A stretch of 64,000 nucleotides of DNA from Vanilla planifolia (taxonomy: Eukaryota; Streptophyta; Magnoliopsida; Asparagales; Orchidaceae). The stretch is taken from NCBI GenBank assembly GCA_023846275.1, contig JAIUJO010000534.1:849501-913500 (forward strand). The letters are read 5' to 3'. The position numbers and the translations under genes are program-made. The notes under the pieces were generated by a model that saw nothing but the letters and a program-made list of their open reading frames with translations, did no database searches and had not been told where the DNA came from. This document shows, in pieces, positions 52,832 through 64,000 of this stretch (its first letter is position 1; each line of letters starts with the position of its first letter).

Positions 52832-54731
52832 ATAATTGACTAATTCTAGTAATTTATAGTATTTCCAAATAGGGTCTAATAGGGATAGAACAAACATTAC
52901 TATGCTGTTATCTATGAGCTCTATCTAGCTAGATATTCATTTGTATTTCTTTATATATGTTTTTATTATTTTCTAGGATTTTGGCATATTTTATATCATA
53001 CAAAATGTGATGGATGATCGAGTTTAAGGTCATTCTCAATAGTGTCATGGATTGCAACTTTTCAGTATAATTTATCTTAATTCTTCAATTTCTTTGTCTT
53101 AATTTTATTATATTACTATGTAAAAAAAAACGTAATATCTAGTGGCCTTCAGATCATAATGAGTTGGCTAAATTAATTTTATTTAATTTTTCCCATTAAG
53201 CTTTGATATATATAAATATATGCATAATATTTAAATAATAATAAATTATTATTTATGTTTTTTTCTTTGGCATCTTGTTGTTACGCTCCTTGATGTCTGA
53301 TTCATCTAAAATTAGTGCTGTTGGACTCTGCTTGAGGACGTTTTCAAAATAAATAGTCATGTTTAATTTTTTAAATATCTTATTTTCTTATGTTTTTGTA
53401 TAAATTATAGGACATTTAAATTCACACCTCATTAAAAAAATTAATGATTTTACATTATCCTTTAGATATTGTCAAATTCAACTTTCTAGTAAAATTTATC
53501 CCATATTTTTAACCTTTTTTCTTTAATTTTGTTCTACTACTATGAAATTCTAAATCTTCTATCGCACATTTTTACTTCAATTTCTTTCAATTGTATTATA
53601 TTACTTTAATTTATCTTATTTTATGTTTAATATATATCTAGTTATCATTGTAACTATACTTTATTATTATTATGTTTATTTAATTTACTAATTAGTTGTA
53701 ATTAAAAAAATCAATTAGTGATAAAAAAATGTCAGTGAAGATATGTTGAGAAGCTATAACAAGTTAAATATTCATTTTTAATGTTTTAAAATATTTTATT
53801 TTGTAGTGCTTTGACACATTTTACAAGGCATTTTGATTCATATCACCTTTGATGATGTTGGATGCTACCTTCAATGTTCTTAATACCTTGGAATAAAAAA
53901 TTTTTGTATAAATTTTGTATTTGATTTGTATATTTTACTATGAAACTTTTATTTGCCACTCTTATTATCCGAACATTCCATTGAATTTGTTATATTACAC
54001 TAATTCAATTTATCTCACTTTTTTTTAATATATATTTATTTAATAATAAATTAATAATTTATTTTTTTTATACTTATGAAAATCAATATTTTATAGTGTT
54101 CAGAACTAAGTTTGTTAAAGGCAAAAAAAAATTCTTTTGACTCATCTTAATAAGCTCTATCCAACTAATTGAATGTCCAACTTTTAATTTGTTTTTGATC
54201 TGCTTATTGAAGACGTTACACATTACCTACATTAAATCATGGAAAGCAACCTTCCCACATAATTATCCACGTTATTCAAATGTTTTGCTTAGATATGGAT
54301 ATATTACTATGAAAATGAAGATGCCCACTCACTTGAGATTTAAATTAGTTTCATTTGGTTGTATTATACCACTTAAATTCATCATATTTCATAATGAATA
54401 ATTATTAAAATTATAGTTAAATATTATTTATGCTTATTTTGGATGGAAATTAATTGTAATTCCAAACAATTTTTGATTGAGACAACAAATATTGTTTGTC
54501 TCCACCAACTATGTCTAGTTTAATATTAATTTTTATTTGACTAAATAATTTAATTTTTATTAGTTTTTCATGCTTTATGTAAAATTTTTATTAATTATTA
54601 ATATGTTGGTTATGGATTTTGCAATTGAACCCCTTTGTATCCTTCAATCTAACTTTCGAGTAAAATTTATATTGTTTTTTTAAATCTTTTCACTTTGATT
54701 TACTTATCGTATAATGTGACTTTTTCAAATA
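52832..54731. repeat. HOR copy 6 (B-type)
   Basis: This is 1900 bp, B-type, with one noticed change, C to A near 53126, which turns TAAAACAAAACG into an uninterrupted A-run. The homogenised B-type run ends with this copy. Confidence 0.9.
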
Positions 54732-56632
54732 ATAATTGACTAATTCTAGTAATTTATAGTATTTCCAAATAAGGTCTAATAGGGATAGAACAAACATTAC
54801 TATGCTGTTATCTATGAGCTCTATCTAGCTAGATATTCATTTGTATTTCTTTATATATGTTTTTATTATTTTCTAGGATTTTGGCATATTTTATATCATA
54901 CAAAATGTTACGGATGATCGAGTTTAAGGTCATTCTCAATAGTGTCATGGATTGCAACTTTTCAGTATAATTTATCTTAATTCTTCAATTTCTTTGTCTT
55001 AATTTTATTATATTACTATGTAAATCAAAACGTAATATCTAGTGGCCTTCAGATCATAACGAGTTGGCTAAATTAATTTTATTTAATTTTTCCCATTAAG
55101 CTTTGATATATATAAATATATGCATAATATTTAAATAATAATAAATTATTATTTATGTTTTTTTCTTTGGCATCTTGTTGTTATGCTCCTTGATGTCTGA
55201 TTCATCTAAAATTAGTGCTGTTGGACTCTGCTTGAGGACGTTTTCAAAATAAATAGTCATGTTTAATTTTTTAAATATCTTATTTTCTTATGTTTTTGTA
55301 TAAATTATAGGACATTTAAATTCACACCTCATTAAAAAAATTAATAATTTTACATTATCCTTTAGATATTGTCAAATTCAACTTTCTAGTAAAATTTATC
55401 CCATATTTTTAACCTTTTTTCTTTAATTTTGTTCTACTACTATGAAATTCTAAATCTTCTATCACACATTTTTACTTCAATTTCTTTCAATTTTATTATA
55501 TTACTTTAATTTATCTTATTTTATGTTTAATATATATCTAGTTATCATTGTAACTATACTTTATTATTATTATGTTTATTTAATTTACTAATTAGTTGTA
55601 ATTAAAAAAATCAATTAGTGATAAAAAAATGTCAGTGAAGATATGTTGAGAAGCTATAACAAGTTAAATATTCATTTTTAATGTTTTAAAATATTTTATT
55701 TTGTAGTGCTTTGACACATTTTACAAGGCATTTTGATTCATATCACCTTTGATGATGGAGGATGCTACCTTCAATGTTCTTAATAACTTGGAATAAAAAA
55801 TTTTTGTATAAATTTTGTATTTGATTTGTATATTTTACTATGAAACTTTAATTTGCCACTCTTATTATCCGAACATTCCATTGAATTTGTTATATTACAC
55901 TAATTCAATTTATCTCACTTTTTCTTTAATATATATTTATTTAATAATAAATTAATAATTTATTCTTTTTATACTTATGGACATCAATATTTTATAGTGT
56001 TCAGAACTAAGTTTGTTAAAGGCAAAACAAAATTCTTTTGACTCATCTTAATAAGCTCTATCCAACTAATTGAATGTCCAACTTTTAATTTGTTTTTGAT
56101 CTGCTTATTGAAGACGTTACACATTACCTACATTAAATCATGGAAAGCAACCTTCCCACATAATTATCCATGTTATTCAAATGTTTTGCTTAGATATGGA
56201 TATATTACTATGAAAATGAAGATGTCCACTCACTTGAGATTAAAATTAGTTTCATTTGGTTGTATTATACCACTTAAATTCATCATATTTCATAATGAAT
56301 AATTATTAAAATTATAGTTAAATATTATTTATGCTTATTTTGGATGGAAATAAATTGTAATTCCAAACAATTTTTGATTGAGACAACAAATATTGTTTGT
56401 CTCCACCAACTATGTCTAGTTTAATATTAATTTTTATTTGACTAAATAATTTAATTTTTATTAGTTTTTCATGCTTTATGTTAAATTTTTATTAATTATT
56501 AATATGTTGGTTATGGATTTTGCAATTGAACCCCTTTGTATCCTTCAATCTAACTTTCGAGTAAAATTTATATTGTTTTTTTAAATCTTTTCACTTTGAT
56601 TTACTTATCTTATAATGTCACTTTTTCAAATA
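54732..56632. repeat. HOR copy 7 (A-type, C subgroup)
   Basis: This is 1901 bp. The A-type markers GATGATGGAGG and TTATGGACATC return. Shared with copy 8: ATAACGAGTTGG, TTAATAATTTTAC, CTATCACACATT, AATAACTTGG, TATCCATGTTATTC, GAGATTAAAATTAG and GGAAATAAATTG. GTTACGGATGATCG at about 54908 is private. Confidence 0.9.
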
Positions 56633-58533
56633 ATAATTGACTAATTCTAGTAATTTATAGTATTTCCAAATAAGGTCTAATAGGGATAGAACAAACATTA
56701 CTATGCTTTTATCTATGAGCTCTATCTAGCTAGATATTCATTTGTATTTCTTTATATATGTTTTTATTATTTTCTAGGATTTTGGCATATTTTATATCAT
56801 ACAAAATGTGACGGATGATCGAGTTTAAGGTCATTCTCAATAGTGTCGTGGATTGCAACTTTTCAGTATAATTTATCTTAATTCTTCAATTTCTTTGTCT
56901 TAATTTTATTATATTACTATGTAAATCAAAACGTAATATCTAGTGGCCTTCAGATCATAACGAGTTGGCTAAATTAATTTTATTTAATTTTTCCCATTAA
57001 GCTTTGATATATATAAATATATGCATAATATTTAAATAATAATAAATTATTATTTATGTTTTTTTCTTTGGCATCTTGTTGTTATGCTCCTTGATGTCTG
57101 ATTCATCTAAAATTAGTGCTGTTGGACTCTGCTTGAGGACGTTTTCAAAATAAATAGTCATGTTTAATTTTTTAAATATCTTATTTTCTTATGTTTTTGT
57201 ATAAATTATAGGACATTTAAATTCACACCTCATTAAAAAAATTAATAATTTTACATTATCCTTTAGATATTGTCAAATTCAACTTTCTAGTAAAATTTAT
57301 CCCATATTTTTAACCTTTTTTCTTTAATTTTGTTCTACTACTATGAAATTCTAAATCTTCTATCACACATTTTTACTTCAATTTCTTTCAATTTTATTAT
57401 ATTACTTTAATTTATCTTATTTTATGTTTAATATATATCTAGTTATCATTGTAACTATACTTTATTATTATTATGTTTATTTAATTTACTAATTAGTTGT
57501 AATTAAAAAAATCAATTAGTGATAAAAAAATGTCAGTGAAGATATGTTGAGAAGCTATAACAAGTTAAATATTCATTTTTAATGTTTTAAAATATTTTAT
57601 TTTGTAGTGCTTTGACACATTTTACAAGGCATTTTGATTCATATCACCTTTGATGATGGAGGATGCTACCTTCAATGTTCTTAATAACTTGGAATAAAAA
57701 ATTTTTGTATAAATTTTGTATTTGATTTGTATATTTTACTATGAAACTTTAATTTGCCACTCTTATTATCCGAACATTCCATTGAATTTGTTATATTACA
57801 CTAATTCAATTTATCTCACTTTTTCTTTAATATATATTTATTTAATAATAAATTAATAATTTATTCTTTTTATACTTATGGACATCAATATTTTATAGTG
57901 TTCAGAACTAAGTTTGTTAAAGGCAAAACCAAATTCTTTTGACTCATCTTAATAAGCTCTATCCAACTAATTGAATGTCCAACTTTTAATTTGTTTTTGA
58001 TCTGCTTATTGAAGACGTTACACATTACCTACATTAAATCATGGAAAGCAACCTTCCCACATAATTATCCATGTTATTCAAATGTTTTGCTTAGATATGG
58101 ATATATTACTATGAAAATGAAGATGTCCACTCACTTGAGATTAAAATTAGTTTCATTTGGTTGTATTATACCACTTAAATTCATCATATTTCATAATGAA
58201 TAATTATTAAAATTATAGTTAAATATTATTTATGCTTATTTTTGATGGAAATAAATTGTAATTCCAAACAATTTTTGATTGAGACAACAAATATTGTTTG
58301 TCTCCACCAACTATGTCTAGTTTAATATTAATTTTTATTTGACTAAATAATTTAATTTTTATTAGTTTTTCATGCTTTATGTAAAATTTTTATTAATTAT
58401 TAATATGTTGGTTATGGATTTTGCAATTGAACCCCTTTGTATCCTTCAATCTAACTTTCGAGTAAAATTTATATTGTTTTTTTAAATCTTTTCACTTTGA
58501 TTTACTTATCTTATAATGTCACTTTTTCAAATA
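56633..58533. repeat. HOR copy 8 (A-type, C subgroup)
   Basis: This is 1901 bp and carries the copy 7 variants. Private features are GTGTCGTGG at about 56843 and GGCAAAACCAAATTC near 57922. ATGCTTTTATCTATGAG near 56703 is shared only with copy 9. Confidence 0.9.
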
Positions 58534-60434
58534 ATAATTGACTAATTCTAGTAATTTATAGTATTTCCAAATAAGGTCTAATAGGGATAGAACAAACATT
58601 ACTATGCTTTTATCTATGAGCTCTATCTAGCTAGATATTCATTTGTATTTCTTTATATATGTTTTTATTATTTTCTAGGATTTTGGCATATTTTATATCA
58701 TACAAAATGTGACGGATGATCGAGTTTAAGGTCATTCTCAATAGTGTCATGGATTGCAACTTTTCAGTATAATTTATCTTAATTCTTCAATTTCTTTGTC
58801 TTAATTTTATTATATTACTATGTAAATCAAAACGTAATATCTAGTGGCCTTCAGATCATAACGAGTTGGCTAAATTAATTTTATTTAATTTTTCCCATTA
58901 AGCTTTGATATATATAAATATATGCATAATATTTAAATAATAATAAATTATTATTTATGTTTTTTTCTTTGGCATCTTGTTGTTATGCTCCTTGATGTCT
59001 GATTCATCTAAAATTAGTGCTGTTGGACTCTGCTTGAGGACGTTTTCAAAATAAATAGTCATGTTTAATTTTTTAAATATCTTATTTTCTTATGTTTTTT
59101 TATAAATTATAGGACATTTAAATTCACACCTCATTAAAAAAATTAATGATTTTACATTATCCTTTAGATATTGTCAAATTCAAGTTTCTAGTAAAATTTA
59201 TCCCATATTTTTAACCTTTTTTCTTTAATTTTGTTCTACTACTATGAAATTCTAAATCTTCTATCGCACATTTTTACTTCAATTTCTTTCAATTGTATTA
59301 TATTACTTTAATTTATCTTATTTTATGTTTAATATATATCTAGTTATCATTGTAACTATACTTTATTATTATTATGTTTATTTAATTTACTAATTAGTTG
59401 TAATTAAAAAAATCAATTAGTGATAAAAAAATGTCAGTGAAGATATGTTGAGAAGCTATAACAAGTTAAATATTCATTTTTAATGTTTTAAAATATTTTA
59501 TTTTGTAGTGCTTTGACACATTTTACAAGGCATTTTGATTCATATCACCTTTGATGATGGAGGATGCTACCGTCAATGTTCTTAATACCTTGGAATAAAA
59601 AAGTTTTGTATAAATTTTGTATTTGATTTGTATATTTTACTATGAAACTTTAATTTGCCACTCTTATTATCCGAACATTCCATTGAATTTGTTATATTAC
59701 ACTAATTACATTTATCTCACTTTTTATTTAATATATATTTATTTAATAATAAATTAATAATTTATTCTTTTTATACTTATGGACATCAATATTTTATAGT
59801 GTTCAGAACTAAGTTTGTTAAAGGCAAAACAAAATTCTTTTGACTCATCTTAATATGCTCTATCCAACTAATGGAATGTCCAACTTTTAATTTGTTTTTG
59901 ATCTGCTTATTGAAGACATTACACATTACCTACATTAAATCATGGAAAGCAACCTTCCCACATAATTATCCACGTTATTCAAATGTTTTGCTTAGATATG
60001 GATATATTACTATGAAAATGAAGATGTCCACTCACTTGAGATTTAAATTAGTTTCATTTGGTTGTATTATACCACTTAAATTCATCATATTTCATAATGA
60101 ATTATTATTAAAATTATAGTTAAATATTATTTATGCTTATTTTGGATGGAAATTAATTGTAATTCCAAACAATTTTTGATTGAGACAACAAATATTGTTT
60201 GTCTCCACCAACTATGTCTAGTTTAATATTAATTTTTATTTGACTAAATAATTTAATTTTTATTAGTTTTTCATGCTTTATGTAAAATTTTTATTAATTA
60301 TTAATATGTTGGTTAGGGATTTTGCAATTGAACCCCTTTGTATCCTTCAATCTAACTTTCGAGTAAAATTTATATTGTTTTTTTAAATCTTTTCACTTTG
60401 ATTTACTTATCGTATAATGTCACTTTTTCAAATA
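58534..60434. repeat. HOR copy 9 (A-type, mosaic)
   Basis: This is 1901 bp. The start resembles copy 8 (ATGCTTTTATC, ATAACGAGTTGG). Later parts return to the common A-type (CTATCGCACATT, TATCCACGTTATTC). Private changes include CTACCGTCAATG, TTATTTAATATAT, TAATATGCTC, TAATGGAATGTCC and AATGAATTATTATT. The last removes the stop codon of the spurious 70-codon frame. Confidence 0.9.
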
Positions 60435-62334
60435 ATAATTGACTAATTCTAGTAATTTATAGTATTTCCAAATAAGGTCTAATAGGGATAGAACAAACAT
60501 TACTATGCTGTTATCTATGAGCTCTATCTAGCTAGATATTCATTTGTATTTCTTTATATATGTTTTTATTATTTTCTAGGATTTTGGCATATTTTATATC
60601 ATACAAAATGTGACGGATGATCGAGTTTAAGGTCATTCTCAATAGTGTCATGGATTGCAACTTTTCAGTATAATTTATCTTAATTCTTCAATTTCTTTGT
60701 CTTAATTTTATTATATTACTATGTAAATCAAAACGTAATATCTAGTGGCCTTCAGATCATAATGAGTTGGCTAAATTAATTTTATTTAATTTTTCACATT
60801 AAGCTTTGATATATATAAATATATGCATAATATTTAAATAATAATAAATTATTATTTATGTTTTTTTCTTTGGCATCTTGTTGTTATGCTCCTTGATGTC
60901 TGATTCATCTAAAATTAGTGCTGTTGGACTCTGCTTGAGGACGTTTTCAAAATAAATAGTCATGTTTAATTTTTTAAATATCTTATTTTTTTATGTTTTT
61001 GTATAAATTATAGGACATTTAAATTCACATCTCATTAAAAAAATTAATGATTTTACATTATCCTTTAGATATTGTCAAATTCAAGTTTCTAGTAAAATTT
61101 ATCCCATATTTTTAACCTTTTTTCTTTAATTTTGTTCTACTACTATGAAATTCTAAATCTTCTATCGCACATTTTTACTTCAATTTCTTTCAATTGTATT
61201 ATATTACTTTAATTTATCTTATTTTATGTTTAATATATATCTAGTTATCATTGTAACTATACTTTATTATTATTATGTTTATTTAATTTACTAATTAGTT
61301 GTAATTAAAAAAATCAATTAGTGATAAAAAAATGTCAGTGAAGATATGTTGAGAAGCTATAACAAGTTAAATATTCATTTTTAATGTTTTAAAATATTTT
61401 ATTTTGCAGTGCTTTGACACATTTTTCAAGGCATTTTGATTCATATCACCTTTGATGATGGAGGATGCTACCTTCAATGTTCTTAATACCTTGGAATAAA
61501 AAATTTTTGTATAAATTTTGTATTTGATTTGTATATTTTACTATGAAACTTTAATTTGCCACTCTTATTATCCGAACATTCCATTGAATTTGTTATATTA
61601 AACTAATTCAATTTATCTCACTTTTTCTTTAATATATATTTATTTAATAATAAATTAATAATTTATTCTTTTTATACTTATGGACATCAATATTTTATAG
61701 TGTTCAGAACTAAGTTTGTTAAAGGCAAAAAAAAATTCTTTTGACTCATCTTAATAAGCTCTATCCAACTAATTGAATGTCCAACTTTTAATTTGTTTTT
61801 GATCTGCTTATTGAAGACGTTACACATTACCTACATTAAATCATGGAAAGCAACCTTCCCACATAATTATCCACGTTATTCAAATGTTTTGCTTAGATAT
61901 GGATATATTACTATGAAAATGAAGATGTCCACTCACTTGAGATTTAAATTAGTTTCATTTGGTTGTATTATACCACTTAAATTCATCATATTTCATAATG
62001 AATAATTATTAAAATTATAGTTAAATATTATTTATGCTTATTTTGGATGGAAATTAATTGTAATTCCAAACAATTTTTGATTGAGACAACAAATATTGTT
62101 TGTCTCCACCAACTATGTCGAGTTTAATATTAATTTTTATTTGACTAAATAATTTAATTTTTATTAGTTTTTCATGCTTTATGTAAAATTTTATTAATTA
62201 TTAATATGTTGGTTAGGGATTTTGCAATTGAACCCCTTTGTATCCTTCAATCTAACTTTCGAGTAAAATTTATATTGTTTTTTTAAATCTTTTCACTTTG
62301 ATTTACTTATCGTATAATGTGACTTTTTCAAATA
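60435..62334. repeat. HOR copy 10 (A-type)
   Basis: This is 1900 bp because one T is missing near 62188. Private changes include TTTTTCACATTAAG, TTCACATCTC, TTTTGCAGTGC, ATTAAACTAATTC and TATGTCGAGTTT. GTTAGGGATTTTGC is shared with copy 9, and CAAGTTTCTAG also with copy 9. Confidence 0.9.
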
Positions 62335-64000
62335 ATAATTGACTAATTCTAGTAATTTATAGTATTTCCAAATAAGGTCTAATAGGGATAGAACAAACAT
62401 TACTATGCTGTTATCTATGAGCTCTATCTAGCTAGATATTCATTTGTATTTCTTTATATATGTTTTTATTATTTTCTAAGAATTTTTGCATATTTTATAT
62501 CATACAAAATGTGACGGATGATCGAGTTTAAGGTCATTCTCAATAGTGTCATGGATTGCAACTTTTCAGTATAATTTATCTTAATTCTTCAATTTCTTTG
62601 TCTTAATTTTATTATATTACTATGTAAATCAAAACGTAATATCTAGTGGCCTTCCGATCATAATGAGTTGGCTAAATTAATTTTATTTAATTTTTCCCAT
62701 TAAGCTTTGATATATATAAATATATGCATAATATTTAAATAATAATAAATTATTATTTATGTTTTTTTCTTTTGCATCTTGTTGTTATGCTCCTTGATGT
62801 CTGATTCATCTAAAATTAGTGCTGTTGGACTCTGCTTGAGGATGTTTTCAAAATAAATAGTCATGTTTAATTTTTTAAATATCTTATTTTCTTATGTTTT
62901 TGTATAAATTATAGGACATTTAAATTCACACCTCATTAAAAAAATTAATGATTTTACATTATCCTTTAGATATTGTCAAATTCAACTTTCTAGTAAAATT
63001 TATCCCATATTTTTAACCTTTTTTCTTTAATTTTGTTCTACTACTATGAAATTCTAAATCTTCTATCGCACATTTTTACTTCAATTTCTTTCAATTGTAT
63101 TATATTACTTTAATTTATCTTATTTTATGTTTAATATATATCTAGTTATCATTGTAACTATACTTTATTATTATTATGTTTATTTAATTTACTAATTAGT
63201 TGTAATTAAAAAAAATCAATTAGTGATAAAAAAATGTCAGTGAAGATATGTTGAGAAGCTATAACAAGTTAAATATTCATTTTTAATGTTTTAAAATATT
63301 TTATTTTGTAGTGCTTTGACACATTTTACAAGGCATTTTGATTCATATCACCTTTGATGATGGAGGATGCTACCTTCAATGTTCTTAATACCTTGGAATA
63401 AAAAATTTTTGTATAAATTTTTTATTTGATTTGTATATTTTACGATGAAACTTTAATTTGCCACTCTTATTATCCGAACATTCCATTGAATTTGTTATAT
63501 TACAATAATTCAATTTATCTCACTTTTTCTTTAATATATATTTATTTAATAGTAAATTAATAATTTATTCTTTTTATACTTATGGACATCAATATTTTAT
63601 AGTGTTCAGAACTAAGTTTGTTAAAGGCAAAACAAAATTCTTTTGACTCATCTTAATAAGCTCTATCCAACTAATTGAATGTCCAACTTTTAATTTGTTT
63701 TTGATCTGCTTATTGAAGACGTTACACATTACCTACATTAAATCATGGAAAGCAACCTTCCCACATAATTATCCACGTTATTGAAATGTTTTGCTTAGAT
63801 ATGGATATATTACTATGAAAATGAAGATGTCCACTCACTTGAGATTTAAATTAGTTTCATTTGGTTGTATTATACCACTTAAATTAATCATATTTCATAA
63901 TGAATAATTATTAAAATTATAGTTAAATATTATTTATGCTTATTTTGGATGGAAATTAATTGTAATTCCAAACAATTTTTGATTGAGACAACAAATATTG
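62335..64000. repeat. HOR copy 11 (partial, runs off the window)
   Basis: 1666 bp are visible. It has the most private changes of all copies: TCTAAGAATTTTTGC, CCTTCCGATC, CTTTTGCATC, GAGGATGTTTTC, an extra A before TCAATTAG, TACGATGAAAC, TAATAGTAAATT, and a C to G near 63783 that puts a stop into the 70-codon frame conserved in the other copies. Confidence 0.9.

Larger units (their letters stand above)
43320..64000. repeat. Higher-order satellite array, 1.9-kb unit
   Basis: The sequence repeats every 1900-1902 bp from about 43320 to the end of the window. Taking the ATAATTGAC word as unit start gives 43331, 45232, 47132, 49032, 50932, 52832, 54732, 56633, 58534, 60435 and 62335: ten complete copies and one partial. 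Each unit contains five diverged monomers related to those at 35986-43320. Their anchor positions in unit 1 are 43434, 43854, 44269, 44676 and 45024, then 45335 in unit 2, giving spacings of about 419, 415, 407, 348 and 311. The last two monomers are therefore shortened. Units differ by only a few substitutions, while monomers within a unit differ greatly, which defines a higher-order repeat. A 70-codon TTG-start frame (44689-44901 and its repeats) is a by-product. Confidence 0.97.

Noticed and set aside
44689..63907. A 70-codon frame repeated every 1.9 kb, which could look like a conserved small protein.
   Set aside because: It starts at TTG, follows from the repeat itself, loses its stop in copy 9 and gains a nonsense codon in copy 11. 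The substitutions show no bias to synonymous positions that I could see.
35986..64000. A CRISPR-like reading of the regularly spaced repeats.
   Set aside because: The unit is 1.9 kb of head-to-tail repeated sequence with no short repeat/unique spacer alternation and no cas genes. It is satellite DNA.

Overview
This window is repeat DNA of a eukaryotic nuclear genome. I find no protein-coding gene, no tRNA or rRNA gene and no CRISPR. A land plant is the best guess. The only recognisable transposon-like piece (about 27155-28225) carries motifs I know from a family scattered through plant genomes, and the right-hand 28 kb is an AT-rich satellite with higher-order organisation, as found in plant pericentromeres and centromeres. 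Species and chromosome position cannot be fixed from the sequence alone.

Layout. (1) 1-21893: a very long, degenerate TG-rich block (TG, TGCATG, TGTATG) in which purines and pyrimidines mostly alternate and the plus strand is G/T-rich throughout. (2) 21894-22506: AT-rich spacer. (3) 22507-27150: a polypyrimidine (TC-rich) block broken by two AT-rich interludes and containing an internal duplication of about 700 bp. (4) 27155-28225: decayed plant dispersed repeat. (5) 28226-35985: a second TG-rich block. It is not independent of the first: two long segments, A and B, occur in both blocks but in opposite order. (6) 35986 to about 43320: diverged tandem monomers of an AT-rich satellite, normally about 400-430 bp, some truncated. 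(7) About 43320-64000: the same satellite as a higher-order repeat (HOR). Five monomers, two of them shortened, form a 1900-1901 bp unit present in ten complete copies and one partial copy that runs off the window.

The long open frames in blocks 1 and 5 encode only Cys/Val/Met-rich or His/Thr-rich low-complexity strings. Those in block 3 encode Leu/Ser/Phe strings. The 70-codon frame repeated every 1.9 kb in the satellite starts at TTG, loses its stop in one copy and gains a nonsense codon in another. None is annotated as a gene.

Most interesting points: the step from diverged monomers to a homogenised HOR, with a visible founding breakpoint; the mosaic of HOR variants; a TG-block/satellite junction with CATGC microhomology; rearranged TG-block segments; and three compositionally distinct low-complexity DNAs, all T-rich on the same strand. 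No new gene-encoded system was found. What is unusual is the repeat architecture.
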